From Sulfolobus sp. S-194 (GTDB taxonomy: Archaea > Thermoproteota > Thermoprotei_A > Sulfolobales > Sulfolobaceae): DNA of 64,000 bases. Below are positions 1 through 11,033 of the stretch, piece after piece (positions within the stretch are counted from its first letter, which is position 1; every line of letters begins with the position of its first letter). Position numbers and translations under genes: made by a program. Under the pieces are notes generated by a model. The model was not told where the DNA came from. It did not search any database and saw only the letters and a list, made by a program, of their open reading frames with translations. The stretch covers positions 1,825,501 to 1,889,500 of the forward strand of contig NZ_CP035730.1 of the NCBI RefSeq assembly GCF_012222305.1, read 5' to 3'.

Positions 1-129
1 GTATTTGGTATCACACCATATGCATCTTAAATGGCATCCAGCCAGTCTAATAAAATTAGAAGGAATTCCTATAACTTCTCCTTCACCCTGAATTGAGGTA
101 AATATCTCGCTTATCCAGTATTTGATCAT
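1..129 (-). CDS. queE: 7-carboxy-7-deazaguanine synthase QueE (N-terminal part, cut by window edge)
   Basis: The minus-strand frame from the ATG at 129-127 runs open to base 1 and gives the first 43 residues of a radical-SAM protein. It shows the QueE-type opening [10 protein letters not shown] followed by [10 protein letters not shown], the CX3CX2C cluster motif (C32, C36, C39) with the Trp-Cys-Asp typical of QueE. QueE converts CPH4 to 7-carboxy-7-deazaguanine, a step in archaeosine/queuosine precursor synthesis. Its first 47 bases overlap the end of the upstream GTPase gene in another frame, which suggests translational coupling. The rest lies outside the window. Identification is strong despite the short piece because the whole cluster motif is present. 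Confidence 0.85.
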   Translation of the reverse strand, partial: MIKYWISEIFTSIQGEGEVIGIPSNFIRLAGCHLRCIWCDTKY

Positions 130-1087
130 TTTGTAGTAGGTTAATAACGTGATTTAAAAGTGTATCTAGTCCTATGTTCTTCTCAGCACTTACCTCAAAA
201 ACTTTTTCAGAAATGTTTTCCTTTATTTTTTTATATAACTCCTCGTTTTTATCATCTATCTTATTCAGTACTGGGATAACCACACTTTTAATGCTTTTCA
301 CTTCTTTGTATAAATCCAATTGTTCTTTCACAGAATAAATTGAAGAATTTGAGACATCAAAGAGGAACAGTATGATTCCATTAAGGTTCTTTATTGCATT
401 TATAGCCTTAAGTTCTATGCTGTTTCTTTCACTCATAGGTCTATCAAGTATACCTGGAGTATCTATTACCTGGATTTTAACAACGCCAGTATCTATATGC
501 CCTACATGAATTTCTTTAGTCGTGAAGGGGTATGATGCAACTTCAAGTTTTGCAGATGAGATTTTACTGACTAAAGTGCTTTTACCTACATTTGGAGGAC
601 CAGTAATTATTATAGTTGGGAGATTAGGATCTATTGCCTTTAATTTTTTTAATTGACTTGTTATGTCTATAAGCCAATCAATACAATCCTTTCTACTACG
701 TAATATAGAACTTACTCTTCCAAAACATTGTCTCATTAGTCTATTTGCTTCTTTTTCATCTGAAGATTTAATTAACCTTCTATAACGTTCTATTATGTTA
801 AACGATAACTGAACTCCCCTATTTATTGCCCCTAAGCACATCTTTACCTTATCTATATCTGCGATAATCTCTATATTCTCTCTGTAAAATGGATGTAACT
901 GATCTATTCTAGGAAATTGTGATACAAAATCTTTGTATTTTTGAAGTTGTTCTTTGTAAAAAAGTATTCTTTTTATTTCTCTCTCCCTTACATTCTTACC
1001 TCCTATTTTAGGTATCCTATCTAGAACTATCTTTATTAAGTCCTCTGTCTTTGGTGGTATTCTTATATTTTCAAAGGGGTTTAACAT
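83..1087 (-). CDS. NOG1-like GTP-binding protein
   Basis: A 334-residue GTPase with an N-terminal helical region of about 155 residues and a G domain behind it. The G domain has G1 GPPNVGKST, the switch segment [11 protein letters not shown]3 DTPG, G4 NKID and a G5-like SAEK. The helical N-terminus plus an Obg/NOG-type G domain matches archaeal NOG1, thought to act in large ribosomal subunit assembly; that role is family knowledge. The start overlaps the stop of the MetRS-like gene by 7 bases and the stop lies inside queE, so the three form one minus-strand unit. The protein is shorter than eukaryotic NOG1, as usual for archaea. Confidence 0.85.
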   Translation of the reverse strand: MLNPFENIRIPPKTEDLIKIVLDRIPKIGGKNVREREIKRILFYKEQLQKYKDFVSQFPRIDQLHPFYRENIEIIADIDKVKMCLGAINRGVQLSFNIIERYRRLIKSSDEKEANRLMRQCFGRVSSILRSRKDCIDWLIDITSQLKKLKAIDPNLPTIIITGPPNVGKSTLVSKISSAKLEVASYPFTTKEIHVGHIDTGVVKIQVIDTPGILDRPMSERNSIELKAINAIKNLNGIILFLFDVSNSSIYSVKEQLDLYKEVKSIKSVVIPVLNKIDDKNEELYKKIKENISEKVFEVSAEKNIGLDTLLNHVINLLQNDQILDKRDIYLNSG

Positions 1088-1422
1088 ACTTTTGTTCCTG
1101 CGGGAATTTCCCCATCTACTGTAAGTATTCTCGGTTTTATTCCTTTCTCTTCATCTTCTTTACAACCAGCGGCTAATATCATCCCTTGGCTTTCAAATCC
1201 TCTTATTTTTTTAGGCTTTAAATTAGCTATTAGTATGACCCTCTTTCCAACTAATTCTTCTGGTGTGTAAAATTCAGCTATACCAGAAATAATCTGTCTT
1301 GATTCACCGCCTAAATCAACGATTAGTTTTAGTAATTTAGTCCCTTCAATCCTCTCAGCCGACTTTACAATTCCTACTCTTAAATCTAGTTTTGCAAAGT
1401 CGTCTATTGTAATCTCACTCAT
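1081..1422 (-). CDS. metG: MetRS beta / EMAP-II-type tRNA-binding protein
   Basis: 113 residues of a stand-alone OB-fold tRNA-binding domain: [11 protein letters not shown] near the start, [11 protein letters not shown] and SQGMILAAG in the middle, VPAGTKV-like IPAGTKVC at the end. This is the C-terminal domain appended to many methionyl-tRNA synthetases and encoded separately in many archaea, often annotated metG beta subunit. It is expected to bind tRNA and support MetRS rather than catalyse. It is the first gene of the minus-strand metG2-nog1-queE unit and is divergent from purC. The catalytic MetRS is not in the window. Confidence 0.85.
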   Translation of the reverse strand: MSEITIDDFAKLDLRVGIVKSAERIEGTKLLKLIVDLGGESRQIISGIAEFYTPEELVGKRVILIANLKPKKIRGFESQGMILAAGCKEDEEKGIKPRILTVDGEIPAGTKVC

Positions 1423-1425
1423 AGG

Positions 1426-1470
1426 GGTTAAGTAAAATGAACTAGGTAATGAGTATTCGTTTACTTAACC
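1426..1470. repeat. 11-bp perfect inverted repeat between metG-like gene and purC
   Basis: GGTTAAGTAAA at 1426-1436 is mirrored exactly by TTTACTTAACC at 1460-1470, with a 23-base spacer. The left arm sits 3 bases before the minus-strand ATG at 1422. The right arm is about 30 bases before the purC TATA box. The same 11-mer TTTACTTAACC occurs upstream of argG at 10983-10993. Placement suggests a protein-binding site, but the AT-rich core could also recur by chance. Confidence 0.5.
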
Positions 1471-1499
1471 AAGTAAAAATACTGAGGTTATTAACACAA

Positions 1500-1531
1500 G
1501 TTTTTTATACTGCTCATGTAAAGTTGTCATA
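1500..1531 (+). promoter_or_regulatory. TATA box and leaderless start for the purine operon
   Basis: TTTTTTATA at 1501-1509 lies 22-30 bases before the purC ATG at 1531. That is the archaeal TATA-to-start distance, so the transcript should begin at or within a base or two of the ATG. No SD motif precedes the ATG, which agrees with a leaderless first gene. Downstream genes of the operon do have SD motifs. Confidence 0.6.
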
Positions 1532-2235
1532 TGGAATTTCTAAAGCTTAGTGAAGGTAAAACGAAAGAAGTTTACGCATATGATGATTCCCGTGTTCTTT
1601 TGAAATTCAAAGATTCTATAACTGCGGGTGATGGTGCAAGGAAAGATATACTCGAAGGAAAAGGAGTATTAAATGCACAAACTTCAGCCTTTTTATTTAG
1701 ACTCTTAGAGTCAAAAGGAATAGAGACACACTATATTGGAATGTTTGATGAGAGGACAATGATAGCTAAAAAATTAAAAATGATACCGGTTGAAGTTGTT
1801 TTAAGAAATATAGCTACTGGGAGTATAGTAAAGCGATTACCCATAAAAGAGGGTGAAGTTTTTGAGCCCCCAATTATAGAGTTTTTCTTAAAAGATGACG
1901 AAAGACACGATCCAATGCTAAATTACTATCACATGGAACACTTGAAATTAATGACAAGAAAAGAAGCAGAAAAAATAGAAGAGATTATGCTTAAGGTTAA
2001 TGAGATTTTATATCCATTTTTCAAAAGTAAAAGACTTCTCCTCTATGATTTTAAACTTGAATTTGGTAGATTAGGTGATAAGCTAATTATAGGTGACGAA
2101 CTTACATTAGACTCGATGAGAATTAGAGAAGAAGGTACTGGTAGAATACTAGATAAGGATTTATATAGAAAAGGGGCTGATTTAGAAACTGTCAAGAAAG
2201 CCTACGAGGAGTTCTTCAAAAGGCTAAGTGAGTAA
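1531..2235 (+). CDS. purC: SAICAR synthetase PurC
   Basis: 234 residues of phosphoribosylaminoimidazole-succinocarboxamide synthase, which joins aspartate to CAIR using ATP in de novo purine synthesis. Recognisable features are the N-terminal [35 protein letters not shown] and the C-terminal [13 protein letters not shown] with DKDLYRKG. Length is normal for the family. It heads the purine operon and is preceded by a TATA box about 25 bases before the ATG. The step it catalyses comes after PurE, which is not in the window, so the operon order does not follow the pathway order. Confidence 0.97.
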   Translation: MEFLKLSEGKTKEVYAYDDSRVLLKFKDSITAGDGARKDILEGKGVLNAQTSAFLFRLLESKGIETHYIGMFDERTMIAKKLKMIPVEVVLRNIATGSIVKRLPIKEGEVFEPPIIEFFLKDDERHDPMLNYYHMEHLKLMTRKEAEKIEEIMLKVNEILYPFFKSKRLLLYDFKLEFGRLGDKLIIGDELTLDSMRIREEGTGRILDKDLYRKGADLETVKKAYEEFFKRLSE

Positions 2236-2236
2236 T

Positions 2237-2506
2237 ATGCTTTACCGCGTAGAACTAATAATAACTAATAAGGAAGGAGTAAGGGATCCAGAAGGAGAAA
2301 CTATTCAGCGTTATGTTGTTAGTAGATTTAGTGATAAAATTACAGAAACTAGAGCGGGAAAATACTTGATATTTAGAGTTAATTCAAATACTCAGCAAGA
2401 AGCTATGGAATTAGTTAAAAAGCTAGCTGACGAAATGAGGCTTTACAATCCAATAGTTCATAAGATTGAAATTAGGGTGAATAAGATTGAAGACAGCAGT
2501 AATTAA
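2237..2506 (+). CDS. purS: FGAM synthase subunit PurS
   Basis: A small subunit of about 89 residues of the three-part formylglycinamidine ribonucleotide synthase (PurS-PurQ-PurL). Diagnostic segments are EGVRDPEGETIQR near the start and AGKYLIFRVN in the middle. PurS bridges PurQ and PurL and supports ammonia transfer. I chose the ATG at 2237, one base after the purC stop. A GTG at 2228 is also in frame, but those bases (GTGAG) better serve as the SD motif. The purQ start lies 20 bases inside its end, so translation is likely coupled. Confidence 0.93.
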   Translation: MLYRVELIITNKEGVRDPEGETIQRYVVSRFSDKITETRAGKYLIFRVNSNTQQEAMELVKKLADEMRLYNPIVHKIEIRVNKIEDSSN

Positions 2507-3158
2507 GTTCCCTGGTACAACTTGCGAGGTCGACGTTTATAAGGCCCTCCTAGAGGCTGGAGTGGAATCTGAAATTGTAAAATATAAGGATTTTGATCCA
2601 GACAAGTATAATGCAGTTATTTTGCCTGGTGGTTTCAGTTTTGGTGATTATCTTAGAGCTGGTAGTATAGCTGCTAGTACGGAAACAATTAAGAAAGTTA
2701 AAGAAATGGCGGATGAGGGTAAAATCGTAATTGGAATATGTAACGGATTTCAAATATTGGTTGAAAGTGGTCTTTTAGAAGGTGCTCTTTTACCTAACTT
2801 AAATTTGCGTTTTATCAGTAAGTGGGTTTATTTGAGAGTTATTAGATTTGATACAGCCATAACTCGTGGATTAAATAAGAATATTCTAAAAATGCCTATA
2901 GCACATGCAGAGGGTAGATTTTATTTAAATGATATAGAAAAAGCAAAGAAATATGCTGTTATGTTATATTCTGATGAAAATGGGAATGTTAACGATAAGG
3001 TAAATCCTAACGGTTCAATTCTCAACATAGCTTCCATTGCTAACGAAGAAGGAAATGTCATAGGTATGATGCCACATCCAGAGAGAGCATCTTTCAAATT
3101 AACCTCTATAATGGGTGAAACTGATGGGTTGTTATTATTTAAGGTGTTGAGAAAATGA
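2487..3158 (+). CDS. purQ: FGAM synthase glutaminase subunit PurQ
   Basis: 223 residues of a class I glutamine amidotransferase that supplies ammonia to PurL. The nucleophile is C85 in GICNGFQIL and the His/Glu pair is in MMPHPERAS near the C-terminus; LPGGFSFGDYLRAG is the typical PurQ segment. The start codon is TTG at 2487, chosen because GGTGA at 2476-2480 is a well-spaced SD and the protein begins MKTAVIKFPG as in relatives. It overlaps purS by 20 bases and shares an ATGA junction with purL. Confidence 0.96.
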   Translation: MKTAVIKFPGTTCEVDVYKALLEAGVESEIVKYKDFDPDKYNAVILPGGFSFGDYLRAGSIAASTETIKKVKEMADEGKIVIGICNGFQILVESGLLEGALLPNLNLRFISKWVYLRVIRFDTAITRGLNKNILKMPIAHAEGRFYLNDIEKAKKYAVMLYSDENGNVNDKVNPNGSILNIASIANEEGNVIGMMPHPERASFKLTSIMGETDGLLLFKVLRK

Positions 3159-5266
3159 AAATAACCCTTTCTTCGTATGAAATGGAACTAGTAAGAAAGA
3201 AGCTTGCAAGAGAGCTTAATGAGGCTGAATGGCTAACTATAGATGCATTATGGAGTGAACATTGCTCATATAAGTCCTCTAAAGTTTTCTTAAGAAGTTT
3301 TCCTAGCGAAGGAGAAAAGGTAGTAATGGGTATTGAAGATTGGCAGGATGCAGGGGCACTAGATGTTGGAGATGGATGGGCAATTGTGTTAAAACTTGAA
3401 AGTCATAATCATCCTTCAGCTATTGATCCCTTTAATGGTGCAGCAACTGGAGTTGGAGGGATAATTAGGGATATAATAAGTAAAGGAGCAAAACCAATTG
3501 CTTTGTTAGATATGATTAGAGTTGGTAATTTATCTAATCCAAGAAATAAGTGGTTACTAAAGAATATAATTGCTGGAATTGGATTTTATGGAAACAGTAT
3601 TGGTGTACCAGTAGTCGGTGGAGAATTAGATTTTGACGATTCATATAATGATAATCCGCTAGTAGACGTTGCTGGTGTAGGTATAGTAAGAAAAGATAAG
3701 ATTGTACCAAGTGTGGTTAAGGAGCCTGGACTAAAGATAGTCATAGTTGGCTTGACTGGCTTAGATGGTCTAGGAGGGGCTTCTTTTGCTTCAAGAAAAT
3801 TAAGTGGAGAGGATGAAATAGGTGCTGTCCAAATTGCTGACCCATTTGCTGGTAAAATAGTTTTAGATGCTACTCTTGAAATCGCTGATAAAGTAGAGGC
3901 TATTAAAGACTTAGGTGGTGGGGGATTAGTAGTTGGAGTTACTGAAATGGCTAATGGCTTAGGAGCGATGGTTAATTTAGATAAGGTTCCCTTAAGGGTT
4001 AAAGACCTTAAACCAGAAGAGATTTTAGTATCAGAAACTCAGGAGAGAATGTTATTTGCTGTTAAAGAAGAAAATGTTAATGAAGTTTGTAAAGCATTTG
4101 AATATTATGATTATCCTTGTACTGTAGTAGGTGAATTCGTAAAAGAACCGTACATTAAGTTTCTTTATGAAGGTAAAGAGATTGTTTCCTTACCCTCAGA
4201 GTTACTTTTATCTCCACCTAGATTTGTATGGGAAATTAGAAAGCCTAGACTAATTAAAAGCGATAAAAAACCCGAAGTTAGATTAGAAGAAAGTATTAGA
4301 GCTATATTTTCTAGGATAATAAGTAAAGAATGGGCTTATTCCCAATTTGATTATGAAGTAGGTACTTCTACTGTTCTAAAGCCTGGAGAAGCTGATTCTG
4401 CTTTAATATCACTTCCAAATGGCAAGCTTTTAGCATTAAAGGGTGATGCTAATCCAGACTTATGTGCTGAAGATCCTTATGAATGTGGTAAATCTATTGT
4501 TGCCGAAGCATACCGTAATTTGGCATCCGTTGGTGCACTTGGTATAGGAGTAGTTGATCATCTTCAATTTGGTGACCCTAAAAAACCAGAAGTTTATTAT
4601 TCGTTTGTAGAGGCTATTAGAGGTATAGCTGAAGCATCAAAGTTCTTTTCTACTCCAATAGTTGGTGGAAAAGTATCATTTTATAATGAAAACAAAGAAG
4701 GTAAGGCAATTAAACCAACTCCTTTAATAGTCATGGCAGGTTTAATCAAGGATAAATTCTTACGTAATAAGGTCGTTGAAGATAGTTATATCACTTTAAT
4801 AGGTTTTACAAGGGACGAGATGAGGGGATCGTTATTTGGTAAAATATTTGGAAATTACGGTGAGGTTCCAAAAGCTAGGTTAAATGAAGACTATTTAGCA
4901 AGTCAGTTAGTTATAGATTTAATAAATGACGAGAAAATATTCTTTGCTAAGGACATTAATAAAGGAGGGCTAATTGCCTCGTTATTTTCAATAATAGTTA
5001 AGGGTATTGGCGTAGAGATTAGAACGTCTTCAATTCCTTCAGATTCCGATGATTGGATTCCTAAACTTTATTCTGAAAATGGTGGTAGATTTATTGTATT
5101 AACTAACGACCCAGACTATATAATACGTAAGTCCAAAGGAATTCATATATCAGTAATTGGAAAGGTAACTAAGGATCAAGGAGTTATAAAAATTGATAAT
5201 AAAGAGATTAATGTAAATAAAGAGATTGACAATTATTATAACTACTTGTATGAGGTGATGTTATGA
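3155..5266 (+). CDS. purL: FGAM synthase large subunit PurL
   Basis: 703 residues of the small-type PurL, the ATP-dependent subunit converting FGAR to FGAM with ammonia from PurQ. Visible motifs: SEHCSYKSS near residue 30, the metal/ATP segment KLESHNHPSAIDP, DLGGGGL in the first half, and KGDANPDLCA with GGKVSFYNEN in the second. The length fits the archaeal/Bacillus PurSQL arrangement rather than the 1,300-residue fused enzyme. The start forms ATGA with the purQ stop, and the end forms ATGA with the purF start. Confidence 0.97.
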   Translation: MKITLSSYEMELVRKKLARELNEAEWLTIDALWSEHCSYKSSKVFLRSFPSEGEKVVMGIEDWQDAGALDVGDGWAIVLKLESHNHPSAIDPFNGAATGVGGIIRDIISKGAKPIALLDMIRVGNLSNPRNKWLLKNIIAGIGFYGNSIGVPVVGGELDFDDSYNDNPLVDVAGVGIVRKDKIVPSVVKEPGLKIVIVGLTGLDGLGGASFASRKLSGEDEIGAVQIADPFAGKIVLDATLEIADKVEAIKDLGGGGLVVGVTEMANGLGAMVNLDKVPLRVKDLKPEEILVSETQERMLFAVKEENVNEVCKAFEYYDYPCTVVGEFVKEPYIKFLYEGKEIVSLPSELLLSPPRFVWEIRKPRLIKSDKKPEVRLEESIRAIFSRIISKEWAYSQFDYEVGTSTVLKPGEADSALISLPNGKLLALKGDANPDLCAEDPYECGKSIVAEAYRNLASVGALGIGVVDHLQFGDPKKPEVYYSFVEAIRGIAEASKFFSTPIVGGKVSFYNENKEGKAIKPTPLIVMAGLIKDKFLRNKVVEDSYITLIGFTRDEMRGSLFGKIFGNYGEVPKARLNEDYLASQLVIDLINDEKIFFAKDINKGGLIASLFSIIVKGIGVEIRTSSIPSDSDDWIPKLYSENGGRFIVLTNDPDYIIRKSKGIHISVIGKVTKDQGVIKIDNKEINVNKEIDNYYNYLYEVML

Positions 5267-6594
5267 AGATTAAAGAGCACTGCGGTATTGTTGGAGTTTA
5301 TGCTGAGAATTCTCCAGTGATTTCTTATGAATCTCTAAAGTTGTTGCAACATAGGGGACAAGAATCAGCTGGAGTTACTTACAGAAAAGATAAGAGTTTA
5401 GTTACCATGAAAGGCTTGGGTTTAGTTGAAGAGGCATTAGATCCTAGGCTTCTTCCTAATGCAAAACTATCGATAGGTCATGTTAGATACTCAACTACCG
5501 GTAAAGGTTCACTTGACGAGGCTCAACCTTTAAGTAATGGTAAAATTGCTATTGCATTTAATGGCACAATAACTAATTATTTTAAGTTTGGAACCCCTAC
5601 TGATACTGAATTTATTCTTAAAGTTCTCTCGGAGGCACCTAATGTTAAAGAAGGAATTAGGAGATTAGTTGACTTAGCTGACGGTGCATACTCACTTGTA
5701 GTTTTAACTAATGACGGAGAGCTTATCGGTTTCAGAGATCCTAAAGGATTTCGCCCTCTAGTCTTAGGTAAAATTAATGACGGCTATATAATTGCTTCAG
5801 AAGATTCCGTAATCAGACAATTAGGAGGTAAGCCTTTAAGAGACGTAAAACCTGGAGAAATGATATATATTAAAGATGGTGAAATTGAAAGTGAAATTAT
5901 TTCTAGGGATAGTGTAAGTTTTTGCTCATTTGAATATATCTATTTTGCTAGGCCAGATTCGATAATTGATGGCGTATCCGTTTATAATTCTAGAATAAAA
6001 TTAGGAGAAATTTTAGCTGAAAATCACGGAGTTAATGCAGATGTAGTTATACCAGTTCCAGAGTCCTCAATTCCGATTGCAATAGGATTCTCTAGGAAAT
6101 CAAAGATTCCTCTGGAATATGGTTTGATTAGAACACTTGTAGCAAAGAGGTCTTTTATCATGCCTACACAGGATAAAAGAAATGAGGTATTAGAAGAGAA
6201 ATTTGGTATAGTCAAAAGTGTAGTAGAAAATAAGAAAGTTGTTGTCATTGATGACTCAATCGTTAGAGGAAATACTATGAGAAAAATTGTAAGAATGATA
6301 AGGGATAATGGTGCTAAGGAAGTTCATGTAAGAATAGGCTCTCCAAAAGTAAAATACCCTTGTTATATGGGAATAGACTTTCCATTGTCTAAAGAGCTAA
6401 TAGCTAGTGAGAAAGATGAAAAAGAAATATCTAAGTATATTGGTGCTGATTCAGTTGAGTTCTTAACAGTTGAAGAAATGATTAAAGCCATAGGAAGGCA
6501 TGATTTATGTCACGCGTGTTTTTCTGGTGTTTATCCCCTTAAATTTTCATATAATTTGCAAGTATTAGAGTCTATATTTAAAAAGGTGAGTTAA
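5263..6594 (+). CDS. purF: Amidophosphoribosyltransferase PurF (catalytic copy)
   Basis: 443 residues, the first enzyme of purine synthesis (PRPP plus glutamine to phosphoribosylamine). The N-terminal nucleophile is C7 after a six-residue leader MKIKEH that should be cleaved. Glutaminase residues are intact: LQHRGQESAG, GHVRYSTTG, AFNGTITN, TDTE. The phosphoribosyltransferase half has the PRPP motif VVVIDDSIVRGNT and the flexible-loop segment RSFIMPTQDKR. C221, C367, C416 and C419 match the ligand pattern of Bacillus-type [4Fe-4S] PurF. SD GAGGTGAT at 5252-5259 precedes the ATG, which overlaps the purL stop. Confidence 0.96.
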   Translation: MKIKEHCGIVGVYAENSPVISYESLKLLQHRGQESAGVTYRKDKSLVTMKGLGLVEEALDPRLLPNAKLSIGHVRYSTTGKGSLDEAQPLSNGKIAIAFNGTITNYFKFGTPTDTEFILKVLSEAPNVKEGIRRLVDLADGAYSLVVLTNDGELIGFRDPKGFRPLVLGKINDGYIIASEDSVIRQLGGKPLRDVKPGEMIYIKDGEIESEIISRDSVSFCSFEYIYFARPDSIIDGVSVYNSRIKLGEILAENHGVNADVVIPVPESSIPIAIGFSRKSKIPLEYGLIRTLVAKRSFIMPTQDKRNEVLEEKFGIVKSVVENKKVVVIDDSIVRGNTMRKIVRMIRDNGAKEVHVRIGSPKVKYPCYMGIDFPLSKELIASEKDEKEISKYIGADSVEFLTVEEMIKAIGRHDLCHACFSGVYPLKFSYNLQVLESIFKKVS

Positions 6595-7806
6595 ATGGCT
6601 GGAATAATAGGTGTATATGCGTTTGATAAAATTTGGAATATAAGTAAATTTTTATATTATGGTCTAATAGGCTTACAAAATAGAGGGTACAGTCACTCTG
6701 GAATTACAATACTGAAGGAAAACTTCCAATTAATAACTAACGAAGGTGCACCAGAAGATATTGAGTTACCGTCAAATATAGAAGGATGGGCAGGGATAGG
6801 TTATACTGGAACTAAAATAGGATATCCAATAATAACAGATTTTGGCACTTTAGTAGTAGATGGAATTATAAAGGGAGATTTAAATGAAATCGCAAAAGGA
6901 TTATATAAAGATCCAGAGAATACTTTAAAAGAAATCAATGGTGTTTTCTCATTAATATTCTTAACAAAAGATGGAAAGATGATGGGTTATAGAGATCCTT
7001 ATGGAATAAAACCTCTAGAAATAGGAGGTTTTGGTTTTGATTTAGCTATTCTATCTTCAGAGACCTCGGGAATTACGGTTATAGGTGGAGAATTTAGAAG
7101 AGAAATCAAACCCGGTGAAGCAGTATTTATTGATGCTTATGAAATTTCTTACAGCCAGATAAATGAGAGTAAACATAATTACTGTGCGATTGATTTAGTT
7201 TATCAATCCAGAATAGACAGTTTTGTATTTAATAAAAATATTTATGAAGTAAGAGTGAAGATTGGAGAGCAGTTAGCTGAAGAAAAGAAAATTGATGCTG
7301 ATGTTGTGATTGGTGTTCCAGATACTGCTATACCTTTTGCAATAGGCTATTCTAAGAAGTCTGGTATACCTTATGATTTAGGTTTTACTAGAACTGGAAG
7401 TCCAATTAGAACAATGTTAGCTTCAGATGATTTCTTAAAGATCATAGGAGTTCAACTAAAATTAAATCCTATTAAATATGTAGTCAAAGGCAAAAGAGTA
7501 ATACTAATTGATGATTCTATGGTCACTGGAAGAACTTTAAAAAATACTGTTTTTGCTTTGAGAAGTTTAGGTGCTAAGGAAGTCCACGTTTTAATTGGTA
7601 GTCCTAAGTTAATATCAAAATGTCCTTATGGTATGGAAGTTCCAGAGGAAAAAGACTTAATCGCTGCTAATCTCTCAGACGAAGAAATAGCTAAGGTGAT
7701 TGGCTCAGATTCAATTTACTGGTTAAGTCTTGAAGGTCTTTATAAAGTTCTAGGTAAGAACATATGTGTCGGTTGTATGACTAGAAACTATCCTAAGGTG
7801 ATATAA
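6595..7806 (+). CDS. PurF paralog without glutaminase nucleophile
   Basis: 403 residues, alignable with the preceding PurF from end to end but degenerate at both active sites. The protein opens MAGIIGVYAF, so Ala replaces the catalytic Cys. LQHRGQESAG has become LQNRGYSHSG, and the RYSTTG, FNGT and TDTE motifs are gone. In the second half the PRPP-type motif is kept as VILIDDSMVTGRT, but the flexible-loop segment (SFIMPTQDKR) is lost. Four cysteines (C197, C343, C391, C394) keep the iron-sulfur spacing of the catalytic copy. It follows purF directly with its own SD (GGTGAG, 6585-6590). A structural or regulatory partner of PurF is the likeliest role; independent catalysis looks doubtful. Confidence 0.85.
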   Translation: MAGIIGVYAFDKIWNISKFLYYGLIGLQNRGYSHSGITILKENFQLITNEGAPEDIELPSNIEGWAGIGYTGTKIGYPIITDFGTLVVDGIIKGDLNEIAKGLYKDPENTLKEINGVFSLIFLTKDGKMMGYRDPYGIKPLEIGGFGFDLAILSSETSGITVIGGEFRREIKPGEAVFIDAYEISYSQINESKHNYCAIDLVYQSRIDSFVFNKNIYEVRVKIGEQLAEEKKIDADVVIGVPDTAIPFAIGYSKKSGIPYDLGFTRTGSPIRTMLASDDFLKIIGVQLKLNPIKYVVKGKRVILIDDSMVTGRTLKNTVFALRSLGAKEVHVLIGSPKLISKCPYGMEVPEEKDLIAANLSDEEIAKVIGSDSIYWLSLEGLYKVLGKNICVGCMTRNYPKVI

Positions 7807-7807
7807 G

Positions 7808-10194
<2,387 letters not shown>

Positions 10195-10250
10195 CATTTA
10201 ATGAAGTCCTTTTAAACTCTGGTGATAATATAGCCTTCTAGTGATTAAAT

Positions 10251-10697
10251 ATGAAACAAATGGATACAAAATCTTTGGTAAATTATATAGCATTAAAGAT
10301 ACTAGGTGGTAGTGACTATATACTAGATGCACTAGAAGAATATTTAGTCAAAGGAGAAGGACCGGCATCAGTCGCATATAAGTATCAAATATCAAAGCAT
10401 CAGCTTAGGGGATATGCTCAAAGGATTATTGAAAAGAGCGGTAGTGAGGCTAGAGCTAGAAAAATCATTCCTATAATTAAGCAAATTGCAAGCGATATTA
10501 AACCAATAATTAAGAAAAATGAGAAAGATCTTTATGTATGTGAAATATGTAAAGTTACAATTCCAAAAGAGGACACGGAAGAACATGTGAGAAAATATCA
10601 TAAAGATATTCTTACAACAACAATGAAGACAATGCTTGAAAGACTCGAAGAATATAAGAAAGAAAAACAAACCGTAATACTTACTTCAGCAAGTTAA
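10251..10697 (+). CDS. HTH plus C2H2 zinc-finger protein, putative regulator
   Basis: 148 residues, function not known to me. The first about 65 residues look like a helix-turn-helix (EYLVKGEGPASVAYKYQISK then HQLRGYAQRI). A single zinc finger follows around residues 99-120: CEIC, then HVRKYH, i.e. two Cys and two His. The C-terminus is helical and charged. The architecture suggests a sequence-specific DNA-binding protein. A GTGAT SD-like motif lies at 10241-10245 and a TATA-like CCTTTTAAAC near 10208-10217. It sits alone between the purine and arginine/pyrimidine operons and could regulate either; that is inference from position only. Confidence 0.65.
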   Translation: MKQMDTKSLVNYIALKILGGSDYILDALEEYLVKGEGPASVAYKYQISKHQLRGYAQRIIEKSGSEARARKIIPIIKQIASDIKPIIKKNEKDLYVCEICKVTIPKEDTEEHVRKYHKDILTTTMKTMLERLEEYKKEKQTVILTSAS

Positions 10698-10795
10698 TGA
10701 ATTTTTATGTGTTTACTCCGTATTTTAAAACTTGTTTATTTTTTCTTCTTAGCTTTTACTCTTATATATAATCTCGGTATTACTATTATGAGAAT

Positions 10796-10942
10796 ATGAA
10801 GAAGGTTGTTAGCGTAAGACTAAGAGAGGAAATTATTGCAACAATTGATGAATACAGCAAAAAAATGAGTTATCAAAGTAGAACTGATTTTCTTAAAAAA
10901 GCTCTAGAATTTTACATGAAGAAAAGATTGGGAAAGAGCTAA
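10796..10942 (+). CDS. Small ribbon-helix-helix (CopG-type) protein
   Basis: A 48-residue ORF beginning MKKVVSVRLREEI and ending YMKKRLGKS. The N-terminal beta strand (VVSVRL) followed by two helices, with SQ-SRTDFLKKALEFY-like spacing, is the ribbon-helix-helix DNA-binding fold. CTTATATATAA near 10761-10771 is a TATA box placed about 25-30 bases before the ATG, so the message is probably leaderless. An ATG at 10788 is followed at once by a stop in its frame, so 10796 is the start. It may be a transcription factor, or an orphan antitoxin, since no toxin gene adjoins. The next gene is argG. Confidence 0.7.
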   Translation: MKKVVSVRLREEIIATIDEYSKKMSYQSRTDFLKKALEFYMKKRLGKS

Positions 10943-10982
10943 AGGACTCCTTTACCATTCTATTTATCGAGAAATACCTTTT

Positions 10983-11010
10983 TTTACTTAACCTCATACT
11001 TTTTAAGTAA
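10983..11010. promoter_or_regulatory. Inverted repeat in the argG promoter
   Basis: TTACTTAA (10984-10991) and TTAAGTAA (11003-11010) form a perfect 8-bp inverted repeat with an 11-base spacer. The left arm is part of TTTACTTAACC, the 11-mer found upstream of purC. The right arm overlaps the likely TATA element (TTTTTAAGTAA) about 25-30 bases before the argG ATG at 11034. A protein bound here would cover TATA, so repression is the natural reading. Confidence 0.45.
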
Positions 11011-11033
11011 TTTCTTATATCAACAAAGCCGAT

